Positions 50,390 to 58,511 are shown, counted from the stretch's first letter. The stretch is DNA of 64,000 nt from Micromonospora sp. RP3T (GCF_003027925.1 NZ_PYPS01000034.1:1-64000); one strand, 5' to 3'. Program-made: numbers and translations. The notes: generated by a model not told the origin, from the letters alone.

Positions 50390-50836
50390 ATGGGACAGCA
50401 GGTCGACGGACCGGACCGGGCGCACCGCCGGCCGGACGGGGTGAGCGACGCCACGGTCGAGGCGCTGGGCAAGCTCGGCGAGGCGCTGGAGTGCGTCGAG
50501 CGGGCCCGTGGCCACCTCTACGAGCTGCACCAGCTCATCGGTCACGCCGACCTGATGCTGGACGAGGCGGTGGCGCGGTTCCGCTCCGCCGGCCACCCGA
50601 GCATCGCCGAACGGATCGACCGGGACCTGCTCGGCCGCAACGTGATCGCCGGTCGGTGGACGTTCCAGATCGTCGAGGACTTCGACGACGGCTACCACGC
50701 GCTCTTCCGGGAGGTGGACCGGCAAGCCCGGGACGAACTGGTCGGGGGCCGGCGGCACCTCTACGAGGCGGAGCTGAAGGAGCGGCGCCGCAGCCGGGGA
50801 CGGCCGGGGCACGAGGCGCGCCCGGCCGAACGGTGA
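50390..50836 (+). CDS. conserved actinobacterial protein of unknown function
   Basis: A 148-residue, mainly helical and charged protein. Segments include EALGKLGEALECVERARGHLYELHQLIGHADLMLDEAVARFRSAGHP and the later RWTFQIVEDFDDGYHALFREVDRQARDELVGG, then a basic tail. No known catalytic motif appears. The helical, acidic and His-rich first half could bind metal or protein. GGCGGAGG six bases before the ATG gives a strong start. I do not assign a family. Confidence 0.7.
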   Translation: MGQQVDGPDRAHRRPDGVSDATVEALGKLGEALECVERARGHLYELHQLIGHADLMLDEAVARFRSAGHPSIAERIDRDLLGRNVIAGRWTFQIVEDFDDGYHALFREVDRQARDELVGGRRHLYEAELKERRRSRGRPGHEARPAER

Positions 50837-51052
50837 TCAGTCGGAGGAGCGGGCCTGCGCCGGGCGACGGCGCCGGGCGCCGTCGTCGGCGATGATCACG
50901 GTCGCGACCATCAACGCGACCACCACGCTGAACAGCCAGGAGCTGTCGTCGCTGAACTTCGCCGCAACGGGAGCCTGGACGGCGGCGAGCAGGAAGCCCA
51001 ACCAGGCGAGGCGGCGCTGACGAGTGGAGAGGAAAGCGGAGCCCTGATCCAT
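50837..51052 (-). CDS. small two-helix membrane protein
   Basis: A 71-residue protein with two hydrophobic helices (RRLAWLGFLLAAVQAPVAA and SWLFSVVVALMVATVIIA) and a basic C-terminal tail. It abuts the convergent 148-aa gene with no gap. AAGAAT upstream of the ATG could be a -10 box. Function unknown. Confidence 0.6.
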   Translation of the reverse strand: MDQGSAFLSTRQRRLAWLGFLLAAVQAPVAAKFSDDSSWLFSVVVALMVATVIIADDGARRRRPAQARSSD

Positions 51053-51171
51053 TCCGAAATTCTTACGCGCCGGACCCGGGGAACTGCCAGCCGTTCGGCC
51101 GATTCTGGATGGGCTGTCCGTTTCCCCGACCGTCCGTACGGCAGATTTTGTCGTTTCGGTCGATGTGCGTT

Positions 51172-51207
51172 CCCGGTTCCGGGCACTCGGCGGTGCCCGG
51201 AACCGGG
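51172..51207 (-). terminator. 15-bp stem terminator
   Basis: CCCGGTTCCGGGCAC (51172-51186), loop TCGGCG, GTGCCCGGAACCGGG (51193-51207): a perfect 15-bp stem just after the stop of the 86-aa gene. Confidence 0.8.
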
Positions 51208-51211
51208 GTGC

Positions 51212-51472
51212 TCAGATGCTGTCCGGGCCGGTCCGGCCGGTGGTGGACGGCCGGTACGCCCGATCCGCGTCGGTCATCTCCCGACGCTCGGCCTCCGCGC
51301 CGGCGCCCCGGTCCACCGCCTCCGGACCGTGCCCGAACGCGGCCTCCTCACCGGCGTCGTTCCCGGTGGCGTCGTCGGCCTGCCCGTCCAGCGTCGACCG
51401 GGCGATCGCCTGGTCCAGCTCGTGCAGGGGAGTGCGGTCCTCGTCGCGCCACTGGCGGTCGTTGTCGGTCAT
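51212..51472 (-). CDS. small acidic protein, probable stress gene
   Basis: An 86-residue hydrophilic, acidic protein (MTDNDRQWRDEDRTPLHELDQAIAR, then Ala/Asp/Glu-rich stretches) that is probably disordered. A textbook SigB/SigF promoter (GTTT-N15-GGGTAC) ends nine bases before the ATG at 51472. This gives an almost leaderless mRNA and strongly supports the gene. A 15-bp hairpin terminates it. Confidence 0.7.
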   Translation of the reverse strand: MTDNDRQWRDEDRTPLHELDQAIARSTLDGQADDATGNDAGEEAAFGHGPEAVDRGAGAEAERREMTDADRAYRPSTTGRTGPDSI

Positions 51473-51481
51473 TCCCCTGCG

Positions 51482-51506
51482 GTACCCGGGCCGGATGATC
51501 GCAAAC
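51482..51506 (-). promoter_or_regulatory. SigB/SigF-type promoter (GTTT-N15-GGGTAC)
   Basis: Minus strand: GTTT (51503-51506), 15 bp, GGGTAC (51482-51487). An exact consensus match, nine bases before the 86-aa gene. Confidence 0.7.
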
Positions 51507-51572
51507 GGACCACGGACACGGCGATGGCCGCCGGCGGACCGGCGGCCATCGGGGTTCGTGCGGGGGAGACGC

Positions 51573-52034
51573 TCAGGGGGTCGGCCGGTCGACCGCGCCG
51601 CGCCAGGCGCCGGTCTCCTGACCGCGCCGCTCGATGAACTGCTTGAACCGCTCCAGGTCGCCCTTGGCGCGGCGGTCCACCACGCCCAGCTTGTCGGCGG
51701 CCTGCTCGACCACACCGTGCGGCTCGAAGTCCATCTGCAACGTGACCCGGGTGTGCCCCTCGTCGAGGCGGTGGAAGGTCACCACGCCGGCCTGCTGGGT
51801 GCCGCCGGTGGACTTCCAGGCCACCCGCTCGTCCGGGAGTTGCTCGGTGATCTCGGCGTCGAACTCACGCTTCACGCCGGCGATCTCCACGGTCCAGTGG
51901 GTCATCGTGTCGGAGAGCTGCCGGACCTCCTGCACGCCCTCCATGAAGTGCGGGAACTCCTCGAACTGGGTCCACTGGTCGTACGCGGTCCGGATCGGGA
52001 CGTCCACATCCACGTGTTCCATTACGCCGCTCAT
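51573..52034 (-). CDS. SRPBCC family protein
   Basis: A 153-residue START/Bet v 1-like lipid- or polyketide-binding fold. The pattern is VDVDVPIRTAYDQWTQFEEFPHFMEGVQEVRQL, then HWTVEIAGVKREFDAEI, VTFHRLDEGHTRVTLQMDFEP, and a C-terminal long helix DLERFKQFIERRG. The ligand is unknown. AGGAGG nine bases before the ATG sets the start. It follows the DUF2795 gene by 55 bp on the same strand, so the two probably form one SigF-controlled operon. Confidence 0.88.
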   Translation of the reverse strand: MSGVMEHVDVDVPIRTAYDQWTQFEEFPHFMEGVQEVRQLSDTMTHWTVEIAGVKREFDAEITEQLPDERVAWKSTGGTQQAGVVTFHRLDEGHTRVTLQMDFEPHGVVEQAADKLGVVDRRAKGDLERFKQFIERRGQETGAWRGAVDRPTP

Positions 52035-52089
52035 GTCGGGGTTCCTCCTGTTCCGCCGGTGTGCTGTCGCGAACCGTGGGCCGATCCGC

Positions 52090-52506
52090 TCACCAGCGCG
52101 TCGTCTCGTTCCTGTGCCCGAGTGCTGCCCACACCTCGGAAACCGTCTGGTAACGCGTGTCGCCCGGCAGGCCCTCGAGGGCGGCGACGATGTCCGCCGG
52201 CGCCTCGTTCTCCCGGGCGTTGGCCACCAGCGCGTCGCGGTCGCCGGGCAGCGCCGCCATGCCGATGAACCGACCGAGCCGGCTGCGCGCCTCCACGTCC
52301 GTCGAACTCATCCCCTGCGGGGAGCCGGTGCGCAGGTCGCCGGCCGGCGCCGTGGTGGCCTCCGGCTGGTCCTCGCCGGACGGCTCGGCCTGACGGAACT
52401 CGTCGACCCGGGCACCACCCGTGCCCGGACCCTGGACCAGACCGCTGACCTCGCTGCTCATCTGGTCGTCGACCCTGGGCGAGTGCTTGCTGCTGCCACG
52501 TTCCAT
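52090..52506 (-). CDS. DUF2795 domain protein
   Basis: A 138-residue protein. A disordered, charged N terminus (about 1-65) leads into DUF2795: IGMAALPGDRDALVANARENEAPADIVAALEGLPGDTRYQTVSEVWAALG. The module looks like a small helix-turn-helix-like bundle and often sits in stress or sporulation gene sets; no biochemical function is known. A GTTT-N15-GGGCAT promoter lies 11 bp upstream. The SRPBCC gene follows. Confidence 0.85.
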   Translation of the reverse strand: MERGSSKHSPRVDDQMSSEVSGLVQGPGTGGARVDEFRQAEPSGEDQPEATTAPAGDLRTGSPQGMSSTDVEARSRLGRFIGMAALPGDRDALVANARENEAPADIVAALEGLPGDTRYQTVSEVWAALGHRNETTRW

Positions 52507-52516
52507 GCCCTCAGTG

Positions 52517-52541
52517 ATGCCCCGGGGGACCGCGGGTAAAC
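52517..52541 (-). promoter_or_regulatory. SigB/SigF-type promoter (GTTT-N15-GGGCAT)
   Basis: Minus strand: GTTT (52538-52541), 15 bp, GGGCAT (52517-52522), upstream of the DUF2795 gene. Confidence 0.55.
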
Positions 52542-52592
52542 CGGAGCCGGTCCGGCGAGCCGGTCATCCGGCCCGCAACCGGGCGGGCGGGG

Positions 52593-53570
52593 TCAGGAGT
52601 CGGCCGGCGCGCGGGGCGGCAGCACCGGCTCCGCCGGGTCCTCGACGCCGGCCTGTATCGCCCGGCCCCGCTGCAACTCCGCGTTGACCTGCACGCCGAG
52701 CATCAGCGCGCAGTTCGACAGGTAGAGCCAGACCAGGAACGCGATCACCGCGCCGAGACTGCCGTAGGTGACGTCGTACGAGCCGAAGTTCGCCACGTAG
52801 AGGCCGAAACCGAAGGACGCCAGCACCCAGGCCAGCAGCGCCAGCCCGCCGCCCGGGGTGAGCCAGCGGAAGCGCGGCTGCCGCACGTTCGGCGCGATCC
52901 AGAACAGCAGCGACAGCAACGTCATCGCGACCAGCGCGAGCAGCGGCCACTTCGTCACCGACCAGGTGGTCCGGGCCAGGCCGCCGGCGTGCAGCCGGTC
53001 GCCCACCGCGTCGGTGACCGGGCCGCTGACGATCAGCCCGGTGGCCACCACCGCCAGCAGGAGCATGGTCACCGCCGCCATGCCGATCTGGAGCGGGCGG
53101 AGCCGGTAGAACGGCCGGCCCTCCTGGACCCCGTAGATCGCGTTGGAGGCCCGGGTGAACGCGCCGATGAACCCGGACGCGGACCAGAGCGCGCCGAGCA
53201 GACCGAAGCTCAGCAGCGCCTTCGCCGGGCCCTGCTGCTCGACCACGGTGCGCACCACCCCGACGAACGCGTCGTTGCCGACGACCGAGCCGGCGCCGAT
53301 CTCCCGGGCCAGGTCGATCACGGTGTCCACCGTGCGCGGACCGTCGGAGACCAGCCCGACCAGGGCCACCACCACGATCGTGGACGGAAAGAGCGCCAGC
53401 ACCCCGTAGTAGGTGAGCGCGGCGGCCCAGTCGGCGCAGTTGTCCTTGACGAAGCCCTGGCCGCTGCGCAGCAGCACGCCCCGCCAGGTGCGCCAGTCGA
53501 GCTGGCGCATCCGGCGGGGGAAGCGGGCGCGGGCCGCGCCGTCGACAGTGGGTGGTGTCGTCGCCGTCAT
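52593..53570 (-). CDS. YihY/virulence factor BrkB family membrane protein
   Basis: A 325-residue inner-membrane protein of the YihY/BrkB family. Hallmarks are KDNCADWAAALTYYGVLALFPSTIVVVAL near the N terminus and LWSASGFIGAFTRASNAIYGVQEGRPFYRLR. The later helices are VTMLLLAVVATGLIVSG, LALVAMTLLSLLFWIAPN and VIAFLVWLYLSNCALMLGVQVNAEL. About six membrane helices are visible. The role is unknown; the family is not an RNase despite the older name. GAGGAGG five bases before the ATG at 53570 supports the start. A divergent SigF-type promoter drives it. Confidence 0.9.
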   Translation of the reverse strand: MTATTPPTVDGAARARFPRRMRQLDWRTWRGVLLRSGQGFVKDNCADWAAALTYYGVLALFPSTIVVVALVGLVSDGPRTVDTVIDLAREIGAGSVVGNDAFVGVVRTVVEQQGPAKALLSFGLLGALWSASGFIGAFTRASNAIYGVQEGRPFYRLRPLQIGMAAVTMLLLAVVATGLIVSGPVTDAVGDRLHAGGLARTTWSVTKWPLLALVAMTLLSLLFWIAPNVRQPRFRWLTPGGGLALLAWVLASFGFGLYVANFGSYDVTYGSLGAVIAFLVWLYLSNCALMLGVQVNAELQRGRAIQAGVEDPAEPVLPPRAPADS

Positions 53571-53616
53571 GACCGCCTCCTCCACGCGCCGGTGCGCCAC
53601 CGGGGGTGGCCGGGCG

Positions 53617-53642
53617 GTACCCCCCGGTGGAAATCGACAAAC
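53617..53642 (-). promoter_or_regulatory. SigB/SigF-type promoter (GTTT-N16-GGGTAC) for yihY
   Basis: Minus strand: GTTT (53639-53642), 16 bp, GGGTAC (53617-53622), 47 bp before the yihY start. It is back to back with the chaB promoter. Confidence 0.7.
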
Positions 53643-53651
53643 CGTGCGCCG

Positions 53652-53676
53652 GTTTGTCCCCCGGACCGGGGGGAAC
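53652..53676 (+). promoter_or_regulatory. SigB/SigF-type promoter (GTTT-N15-GGGAAC) for chaB
   Basis: GTTT (53652-53655), 15 bp, GGGAAC (53671-53676), 36 bp before the ChaB start. The two divergent -35 boxes form the inverted repeat ACAAACC/GGTTTGT. Confidence 0.65.
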
Positions 53677-53712
53677 GACAGCTGATACCCGATCGAGACG
53701 GAGGTGGACGAG

Positions 53713-54117
53713 ATGCCCGGGCGCGAGGTGTTGCCCAGCACGTTGAAACGCTCTCCGGCCAAGGCGCAGCGGACCTGGGAGAAGACGCACGACTCGGCGG
53801 TCGAGACGTACGGCGAGGGGGAACGCGCGCACCGCGTCGCCTTCGCCGCCGTCAAACACGAGTACGAGAAGGTGGGCGACCACTGGGAGGCCAAGGGCCG
53901 CAAGGGGCCGAGCGACCGACAGGCCGCCGGCGGCGGCCCGACCCGGCGCGCGCCCACGGCCGGCGGCGTGGACGCCAACGCCACCAAGGACCACCTCATG
54001 TCGGTGGCGAAGAAGCTCGACGTGCGGGGCCGCTCCCGGATGACCAAGCCGGAGCTGGTGAAGGCGATCGAGAAGGCGAACAACAACGCCACCCGCAAGG
54101 CCCGCGGCGGTCGCTGA
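53713..54117 (+). CDS. ChaB family protein with Rho N-terminal-like tail
   Basis: A 134-residue basic protein. The first half (LPSTLKRSPAKAQRTWEKTHDSAVETYGEGERAHRVAFAAVKHEYEKVGDHWEAKG) is the ChaB domain. The second half has SVAKKLDVRGRSRMTKPELVKAIEKAN, like the Rho termination factor N-terminal helix-extended-loop. It probably binds nucleic acid or regulates a transporter; ChaB itself is linked to cation exchange in other bacteria. GGAGG eight bases before the ATG at 53713 sets the start. Divergent from yihY, with a shared stress promoter region. Confidence 0.88.
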   Translation: MPGREVLPSTLKRSPAKAQRTWEKTHDSAVETYGEGERAHRVAFAAVKHEYEKVGDHWEAKGRKGPSDRQAAGGGPTRRAPTAGGVDANATKDHLMSVAKKLDVRGRSRMTKPELVKAIEKANNNATRKARGGR

Positions 54118-54140
54118 CCCGCCAGGGGTACGACGAGGGA

Positions 54141-54164
54141 GCCCGGGACCGTGTGGTCCCGGGC
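54141..54164. terminator. bidirectional terminator, 10-bp stem
   Basis: GCCCGGGACC (54141-54150), loop GTGT, GGTCCCGGGC (54155-54164), between convergent chaB and ALDH genes. Confidence 0.75.
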
Positions 54165-54180
54165 CCCGCCGTGCGGGTGC

Positions 54181-55614
54181 TCACCAGTGGCCGCCGCCCG
54201 GCGCCTCCAGGTGGACCACCTTCACGGTGCTGAACTCGTCGAGCAGTTCCGGGCCGTACCCGAAGCCCTGGCCGCTGCCCCGGCGCGGCTGGGCGGCCCC
54301 GCCCGGCGCGCCACCGAACACGGCGTTGACCTTGACGGTGCCCACCGGCAGCTCGCGCCAGGCCCGCTGCGCGTGGCTCATCGAGCCGGTCAGCACGGTG
54401 GCGGCCAGCCCGTACGGCGAGTCGGCGGCGCACCGCAGCCCCTCGTCGAACGAGTCGACCGTCACCACCGGCGCGACCGGGCCGAACGTCTCCTCGCGCA
54501 CCAGCGCCATCTCGTGCCGGCAGCCGTCGACCACGGTGGCCGGGTAGAACGCGCCCGGCCCGTCCGGCGCCGCGCCCCCGGTGCGGATCCGGGCGCCCTG
54601 CGCCACCGCGGCGGTGACCTGCCCGTGCACGTGGTCCCGGTGCCGCCGGTCGACGAGCGGGCCGAGTCGGGTCCCCGGGTCGCGGCCGGGGCCCACGACG
54701 AGCGCCTCGGCGCGGGCCACCAACGCGTCGACGAACTCCTCGGCGACGTCGCGGTGCACGTAGACGCGTTCCACCGCGACGCAGATCTGCCCGGCGTTGG
54801 CGAAGCAGCCCAGCGCCGCCTGCTCGGCCGCCCAGACCGGGTCGACGTCGGCGTCCACCAGCAGCGGGTCGCTGCCACCGTTCTCCAGCAGCACCTTCGC
54901 GCCGGTCCGCGCGCCCGCGGCGGCGATCGCCCGGCCGGTGGCGGTCGAGCCCACGTGCGCGACCACGTCCAGCTCCTGCCCGGCCAGCGTCGCGCCCACC
55001 TCGCCGCCGCCGGTCAGCAACGACAGCACGCCGGCCGGCAGCGCCGAGTCCAGCGCCCGGGCCAGCAGCCAGCCGGTGCCCGGGGTGCGTTCGCTCGGCT
55101 TGAACACCACCACGTTGCCGGTCACCAGCGCCGCGCCGAGCAGGCCGCAGGAGACCGCCACCGGATCGTTCCACGGCGTGATCGCGGCGACCACGCCCCG
55201 CGGCTCCGGGGCCATGAAGTCCACCGCGGCGGGGCCGCCGTGCAGCGTCCGGCCGCCCCGCAGCGGGGCCAGCTCGGCGTACTGCCGGAGCGTGCCGACG
55301 CCCGCCGCCACGCCGCCGCGGGCGTCGTCGAGCGGTTTGCCCATCTCCGCGGTGGTCGCCTCGGCCAGCTCGTCGGCCGCCGCCTCGACCGCGTCCGCAG
55401 CCCGGTGCAGCGCGGCGGCCCGCTCGGCCGGGGCGGTCGCCGCCCACTCCGCCGCCGCGCCCCGGGCCGCCTCCACCGCCTTGGCCACCTCGTCCGCGCC
55501 GGCCACCGGCGCCCGGGTCACCGGCGTCCCGTCGGCCGGGTCGTGGACGACCAGCTCGCCGCCCTCGCCCCCGGCGCCCCACACCCCGCCTATGAGCTGC
55601 GCAACCGTGTACAT
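54181..55614 (-). CDS. aldehyde dehydrogenase family protein
   Basis: A 477-residue aldehyde dehydrogenase. The nucleotide-binding segment is VVAAITPWNDPVAVSCGLLGAALVTGN, the active-site Glu is in LLENGGSDPL, the catalytic Cys is in NAGQICVAVERV, and EETFGPVAPV follows. The C-terminal PQPRRG-like FGYG ending is partly unusual (GSGQGFGYGPELLDEFSTVKVV) but fits the family. The substrate is unknown. The chosen ATG at 55614 has no strong ribosome site; a weak GTTT-N15-GGGCAA box (55623-55647) is just upstream. Confidence 0.87.
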   Translation of the reverse strand: MYTVAQLIGGVWGAGGEGGELVVHDPADGTPVTRAPVAGADEVAKAVEAARGAAAEWAATAPAERAAALHRAADAVEAAADELAEATTAEMGKPLDDARGGVAAGVGTLRQYAELAPLRGGRTLHGGPAAVDFMAPEPRGVVAAITPWNDPVAVSCGLLGAALVTGNVVVFKPSERTPGTGWLLARALDSALPAGVLSLLTGGGEVGATLAGQELDVVAHVGSTATGRAIAAAGARTGAKVLLENGGSDPLLVDADVDPVWAAEQAALGCFANAGQICVAVERVYVHRDVAEEFVDALVARAEALVVGPGRDPGTRLGPLVDRRHRDHVHGQVTAAVAQGARIRTGGAAPDGPGAFYPATVVDGCRHEMALVREETFGPVAPVVTVDSFDEGLRCAADSPYGLAATVLTGSMSHAQRAWRELPVGTVKVNAVFGGAPGGAAQPRRGSGQGFGYGPELLDEFSTVKVVHLEAPGGGHW

Positions 55615-55684
55615 GCCCGTGCTTGCCCCGGTCCGGGCCCGGCAAACGCGTTTCGCCCGGTCAACGGCCGGGTAGGCGGACCGG

Positions 55685-57277
55685 ATGACTTCCACCGCCG
55701 ACGCCGTCGTCATCGGGGCCGGGCACAACGGGTTGGTGGCGGCGAACCTGCTGGCCGACGCGGGCTGGGACGTGCTGGTCCTGGAGGCCACCGAGGCGCC
55801 CGGCGGCGCGGTGCGTTCCGCGCACGTGACCGCGCCGGGCTACCTCAGCGACCTCTACAGCTCCTTCTACCCGCTCGGCTTCGCCTCCCCGGTGCTGCGC
55901 GGGCTGAACCTGGACCGCCACGGCCTGTCCTGGACCAACGCCCCCGACGTGCTGGCGCACCTGCTCCCCGACGGGCGGGCCGCGGTGGTCAACCGCGACC
56001 TGGACACCACCGCCGCGTCGCTGGAGGCGTTCGCCCCCGGCGACGGGGAGCGCTGGCGGCACGCGTACGCCGACTGGCTCCAGGTGGCGGAGCCGATGCT
56101 GGACGCCATCACCAGCCCGTTCCCGCCGGTCCGCGGCGGGGTGGGCCTGCTGCGCCGGCTGCGGGTCGCCGGCGCGCTGCGGCTGGCCCGCCGGCTCGTG
56201 CTGCCGGTGCGCAAGCTCGGCGCGGAACTCTTCGAGGGCGAGGGCGGGCCGGCGCTGCTGGCCGGGTGTGCGCTGCACACCGACCTGTCCCCCGAGGAGG
56301 CCGGCTCCGGCGTGTACGGCTGGCTGCTCGCCATGCTCGGCCAGCAGGTCGGCTGGCCGGTGCCGGTGGGCGGCGCGCAGCGGATCACCGACGCGTTGGT
56401 GGCCCGGCTGGTCGAGCGCGGCGGCCGGATCGAGTACGACGCCCGGGTCGAGCGGGTGCTCACCGCCCGGGGCCGCGCCATGGGGGTACGGACCGCGGAC
56501 GGGGCGGACTGGCGGGCGCGTCGCGCCGTGCTCGCCGACGTCCCCGCCCCGGCGCTCTATCTCGACCTGGTCGGCGCGGCGGCGCTGCCGCCCCGGCTGG
56601 TCGAGGATCTGGCGCACTTCAAGTGGGACGGCTCCACGCTCAAGGTCGACTGGGCGCTGTCGGCGCCGGTGCCGTGGCGGAACCGGGACGTCGCCGGCGC
56701 CGGCACCGTGCACCTCGGCGCCGACCTGAACGGCCTCACCACGTACGCCGCGGAACTGGCCCGGGGCGAGGTCCCGAAGGATCCGTTCCTGCTGGTCGGC
56801 CAGATGACGGTGGCCGACCCGAGCCACTCGCCGCCGGGCACCGAGTCGCTGTGGTCCTACACCCACCTCCCGTTCCGCCGGAACTGGCGGGCCGAGGAGA
56901 TGGCCGGGCACGTGGCGCGGATGGAGGAGGTGCTGGAGACCGCCGCGCCGGGCTTCCGCGCGTCAATCGTCGGGCGGCACGTGGCCGGTCCGGCGGATCT
57001 GGAGGCGGCCGAGCCGAGCCTGGTGGGCGGCGCGTTGGGCGGCGGCACCGCGGCCGCGTACCAGCAGCTCTTCCTGCGGCCGATCCCGGGACTCGGCCGG
57101 GCGGACACCCCGGTGGACCGGCTCTACCTGGCCAGCGCCTCGGCCCACCCGGGCGGTGGGGTGCACGGCGCGCCTGGCGCGAACGCCGCCCGCGCCGCGC
57201 TGGCCCGTGACCGCGCGTTCACCGGCCAGGTGTACGCCCGCGCGATCGCCGCCGCCCACCGCACCGTCTACCCCTGA
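55685..57277 (+). CDS. phytoene-desaturase-like FAD oxidoreductase
   Basis: A 530-residue flavoprotein of the carotenoid-desaturase/PYROXD2-like type. It begins AVVIGAGHNGLVAANLLADAGWDVLVLEATEAPGGAVRS, a FAD Rossmann loop with the desaturase-type GGA. Near the C terminus is LYLASASAHPGGGVHGAPGANAARAAL, the second FAD motif. No carotenoid synthesis gene is adjacent, so a role in pigment synthesis is not supported; it may act on another lipid. TAGGCG six bases before the ATG hints at a leaderless start. Confidence 0.86.
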   Translation: MTSTADAVVIGAGHNGLVAANLLADAGWDVLVLEATEAPGGAVRSAHVTAPGYLSDLYSSFYPLGFASPVLRGLNLDRHGLSWTNAPDVLAHLLPDGRAAVVNRDLDTTAASLEAFAPGDGERWRHAYADWLQVAEPMLDAITSPFPPVRGGVGLLRRLRVAGALRLARRLVLPVRKLGAELFEGEGGPALLAGCALHTDLSPEEAGSGVYGWLLAMLGQQVGWPVPVGGAQRITDALVARLVERGGRIEYDARVERVLTARGRAMGVRTADGADWRARRAVLADVPAPALYLDLVGAAALPPRLVEDLAHFKWDGSTLKVDWALSAPVPWRNRDVAGAGTVHLGADLNGLTTYAAELARGEVPKDPFLLVGQMTVADPSHSPPGTESLWSYTHLPFRRNWRAEEMAGHVARMEEVLETAAPGFRASIVGRHVAGPADLEAAEPSLVGGALGGGTAAAYQQLFLRPIPGLGRADTPVDRLYLASASAHPGGGVHGAPGANAARAALARDRAFTGQVYARAIAAAHRTVYP

Positions 57278-57442
57278 CGCCGCGTTGCCCCTGCTGCCCG
57301 TGCTGCCCGTGCTGCCTCTGCCCTGCCTGCGGTCCAGGCCCGGTGCCCGGCGCGCCCGATGCCCGACCGGGCGTCTCCCTGGCGGGATGACGCCGTCACG
57401 GAAGGTAATCGTTGTCGGGGGCCGGTGCGTGTCCGACCGCCG

Positions 57443-57567
57443 CCTTTGCTCTGCAGCCATGGACGCATCGGTGACGCACGGTTTCGACGGCGGGTCGCGC
57501 GCCGGCCGAGCGGAAACGCCCGGTCGCAGGTCAGCGCGGTGCTGCGCCGAAGGCTGCAGAGCAAAGG
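57443..57567. repeat. 16-bp perfect inverted repeat element
   Basis: CCTTTGCTCTGCAGCC (57443-57458) and GGCTGCAGAGCAAAGG (57552-57567) are exact reverse complements 93 bp apart. From memory this CTTTGCTCTGCAG sequence recurs in Micromonospora genomes. The 57278-57653 stretch has no gene I can support. Confidence 0.65.
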
Positions 57568-57600
57568 CAGCGAGCGTGTCACCGCACCGACGGCAAAGAA

Positions 57601-57631
57601 ATCACGCTGCGTCATTTTGACGCAGCGTGAT
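57601..57631. terminator. 14-bp stem, 3-nt loop hairpin
   Basis: ATCACGCTGCGTCA (57601-57614), TTT, TGACGCAGCGTGAT (57618-57631). A very stable, probably bidirectional terminator between convergent genes. It is likely part of the neighbouring repeat element. Confidence 0.8.
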
Positions 57632-57653
57632 GGCTTGGCGCGCGGCGGGTCGG

Positions 57654-58421
57654 TCAGGAGTCGATGTTGCGGTGGCGGGTGCGCAGCTTGAACGGCATCA
57701 GCGCGCTCTCGATCTTGGTGGCCGTGGTCATCTTCGAGTCGCCCTCGCGGCGCTCCTCGAAGCGGATCGGCACCTCCAGGATGGTGTGGCCCAGCTTCGT
57801 GGCGAGGTAGTGCATCTCCACCTGGAAGCTGTATCCGTTGGACTGCACCCGGTCCAGCCCGATGGCGCGCAACGCGTCGGCCCGCCAGATCTTGAAGCCG
57901 GCGGTCAGGTCGCGGATCCGCACCCGCAGCAGCGTGTGCACGTAGAGGTTGGCCCAGCCGCTGAGCGCGCGGCGGTAGAGCGGCCAGTTCTCGTCCAGCT
58001 CGCCGCCGGGCACGTAGCGGGAGCCGATGACCACTGACGCCTGGGTGGAGAGCAGCGCGCCGAGCATGCCGGGCAGCGCCTCCGGCGGGTGCGACATGTC
58101 CGCGTCCATCTGGGCGACGTACTCCGCGCCGTCGTCGATCGCCCGGCCGATGCCGTCCACGTACGCCCGGCCGAGGCCCTCCTTGCCGGGGCGGTGCACC
58201 ACCAGCACCCGGTCCGGGTGCTCGATGGCCAGCTTGTCGGCGACCTCGCCGGTGCCGTCGGGGGAGTTGTCGTCCGCGACGAGCACCTTCAACCCGGGCA
58301 GCGGCAGCGCGAGGAGGCGCTCGACCAGCACCGGGAGGTTGCCCGCCTCGTTGTAGGTCGGAACGACGACGGTCAGGCGCGCGTCCGCCCACGGGGAGGG
58401 CAACTGCACGGGTTCGATCAT
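57654..58421 (-). CDS. polyprenol monophosphomannose synthase (GT2)
   Basis: A 255-residue family-2 glycosyltransferase of the Dpm1/Ppm1 type. It has VVVPTYNEAGNLPVLVERLL, the DD loop LVADDNSPDGTGEVADKL, the metal-binding QMDADMSHPPEALPGML and GSRYVPGGELDENWPLYRRALSG. RIRDLTAGFKIWRADAL is the signature of soluble DPM synthases. It makes polyprenyl-phosphate-mannose from GDP-mannose for glycolipids and secreted glycoproteins. It has no acyltransferase half of the mycobacterial Ppm1 fusion. The ATG at 58421 has GAGGAA eight bases upstream. Confidence 0.92.
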   Translation of the reverse strand: MIEPVQLPSPWADARLTVVVPTYNEAGNLPVLVERLLALPLPGLKVLVADDNSPDGTGEVADKLAIEHPDRVLVVHRPGKEGLGRAYVDGIGRAIDDGAEYVAQMDADMSHPPEALPGMLGALLSTQASVVIGSRYVPGGELDENWPLYRRALSGWANLYVHTLLRVRIRDLTAGFKIWRADALRAIGLDRVQSNGYSFQVEMHYLATKLGHTILEVPIRFEERREGDSKMTTATKIESALMPFKLRTRHRNIDS

Positions 58422-58511
58422 CACGGACTTCCTCGGTCGGCCGACAGGTTCACCCCAGAGGGTAGCCAGTCCGCTTTCCGGCGTCCGCACAGACGCCCCG
58501 CGATCGACCGC

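Noticed and set aside
53968..54098. Upstream extension of yihY through the ChaB gene
   Set aside because: It would run antisense through chaB. GAGGAGG and the YihY N terminus fix the start at 53570.
55685..57277. Carotenoid biosynthesis gene cluster
   Set aside because: Only one desaturase-like gene. No phytoene synthase, cyclase or prenyltransferase nearby.
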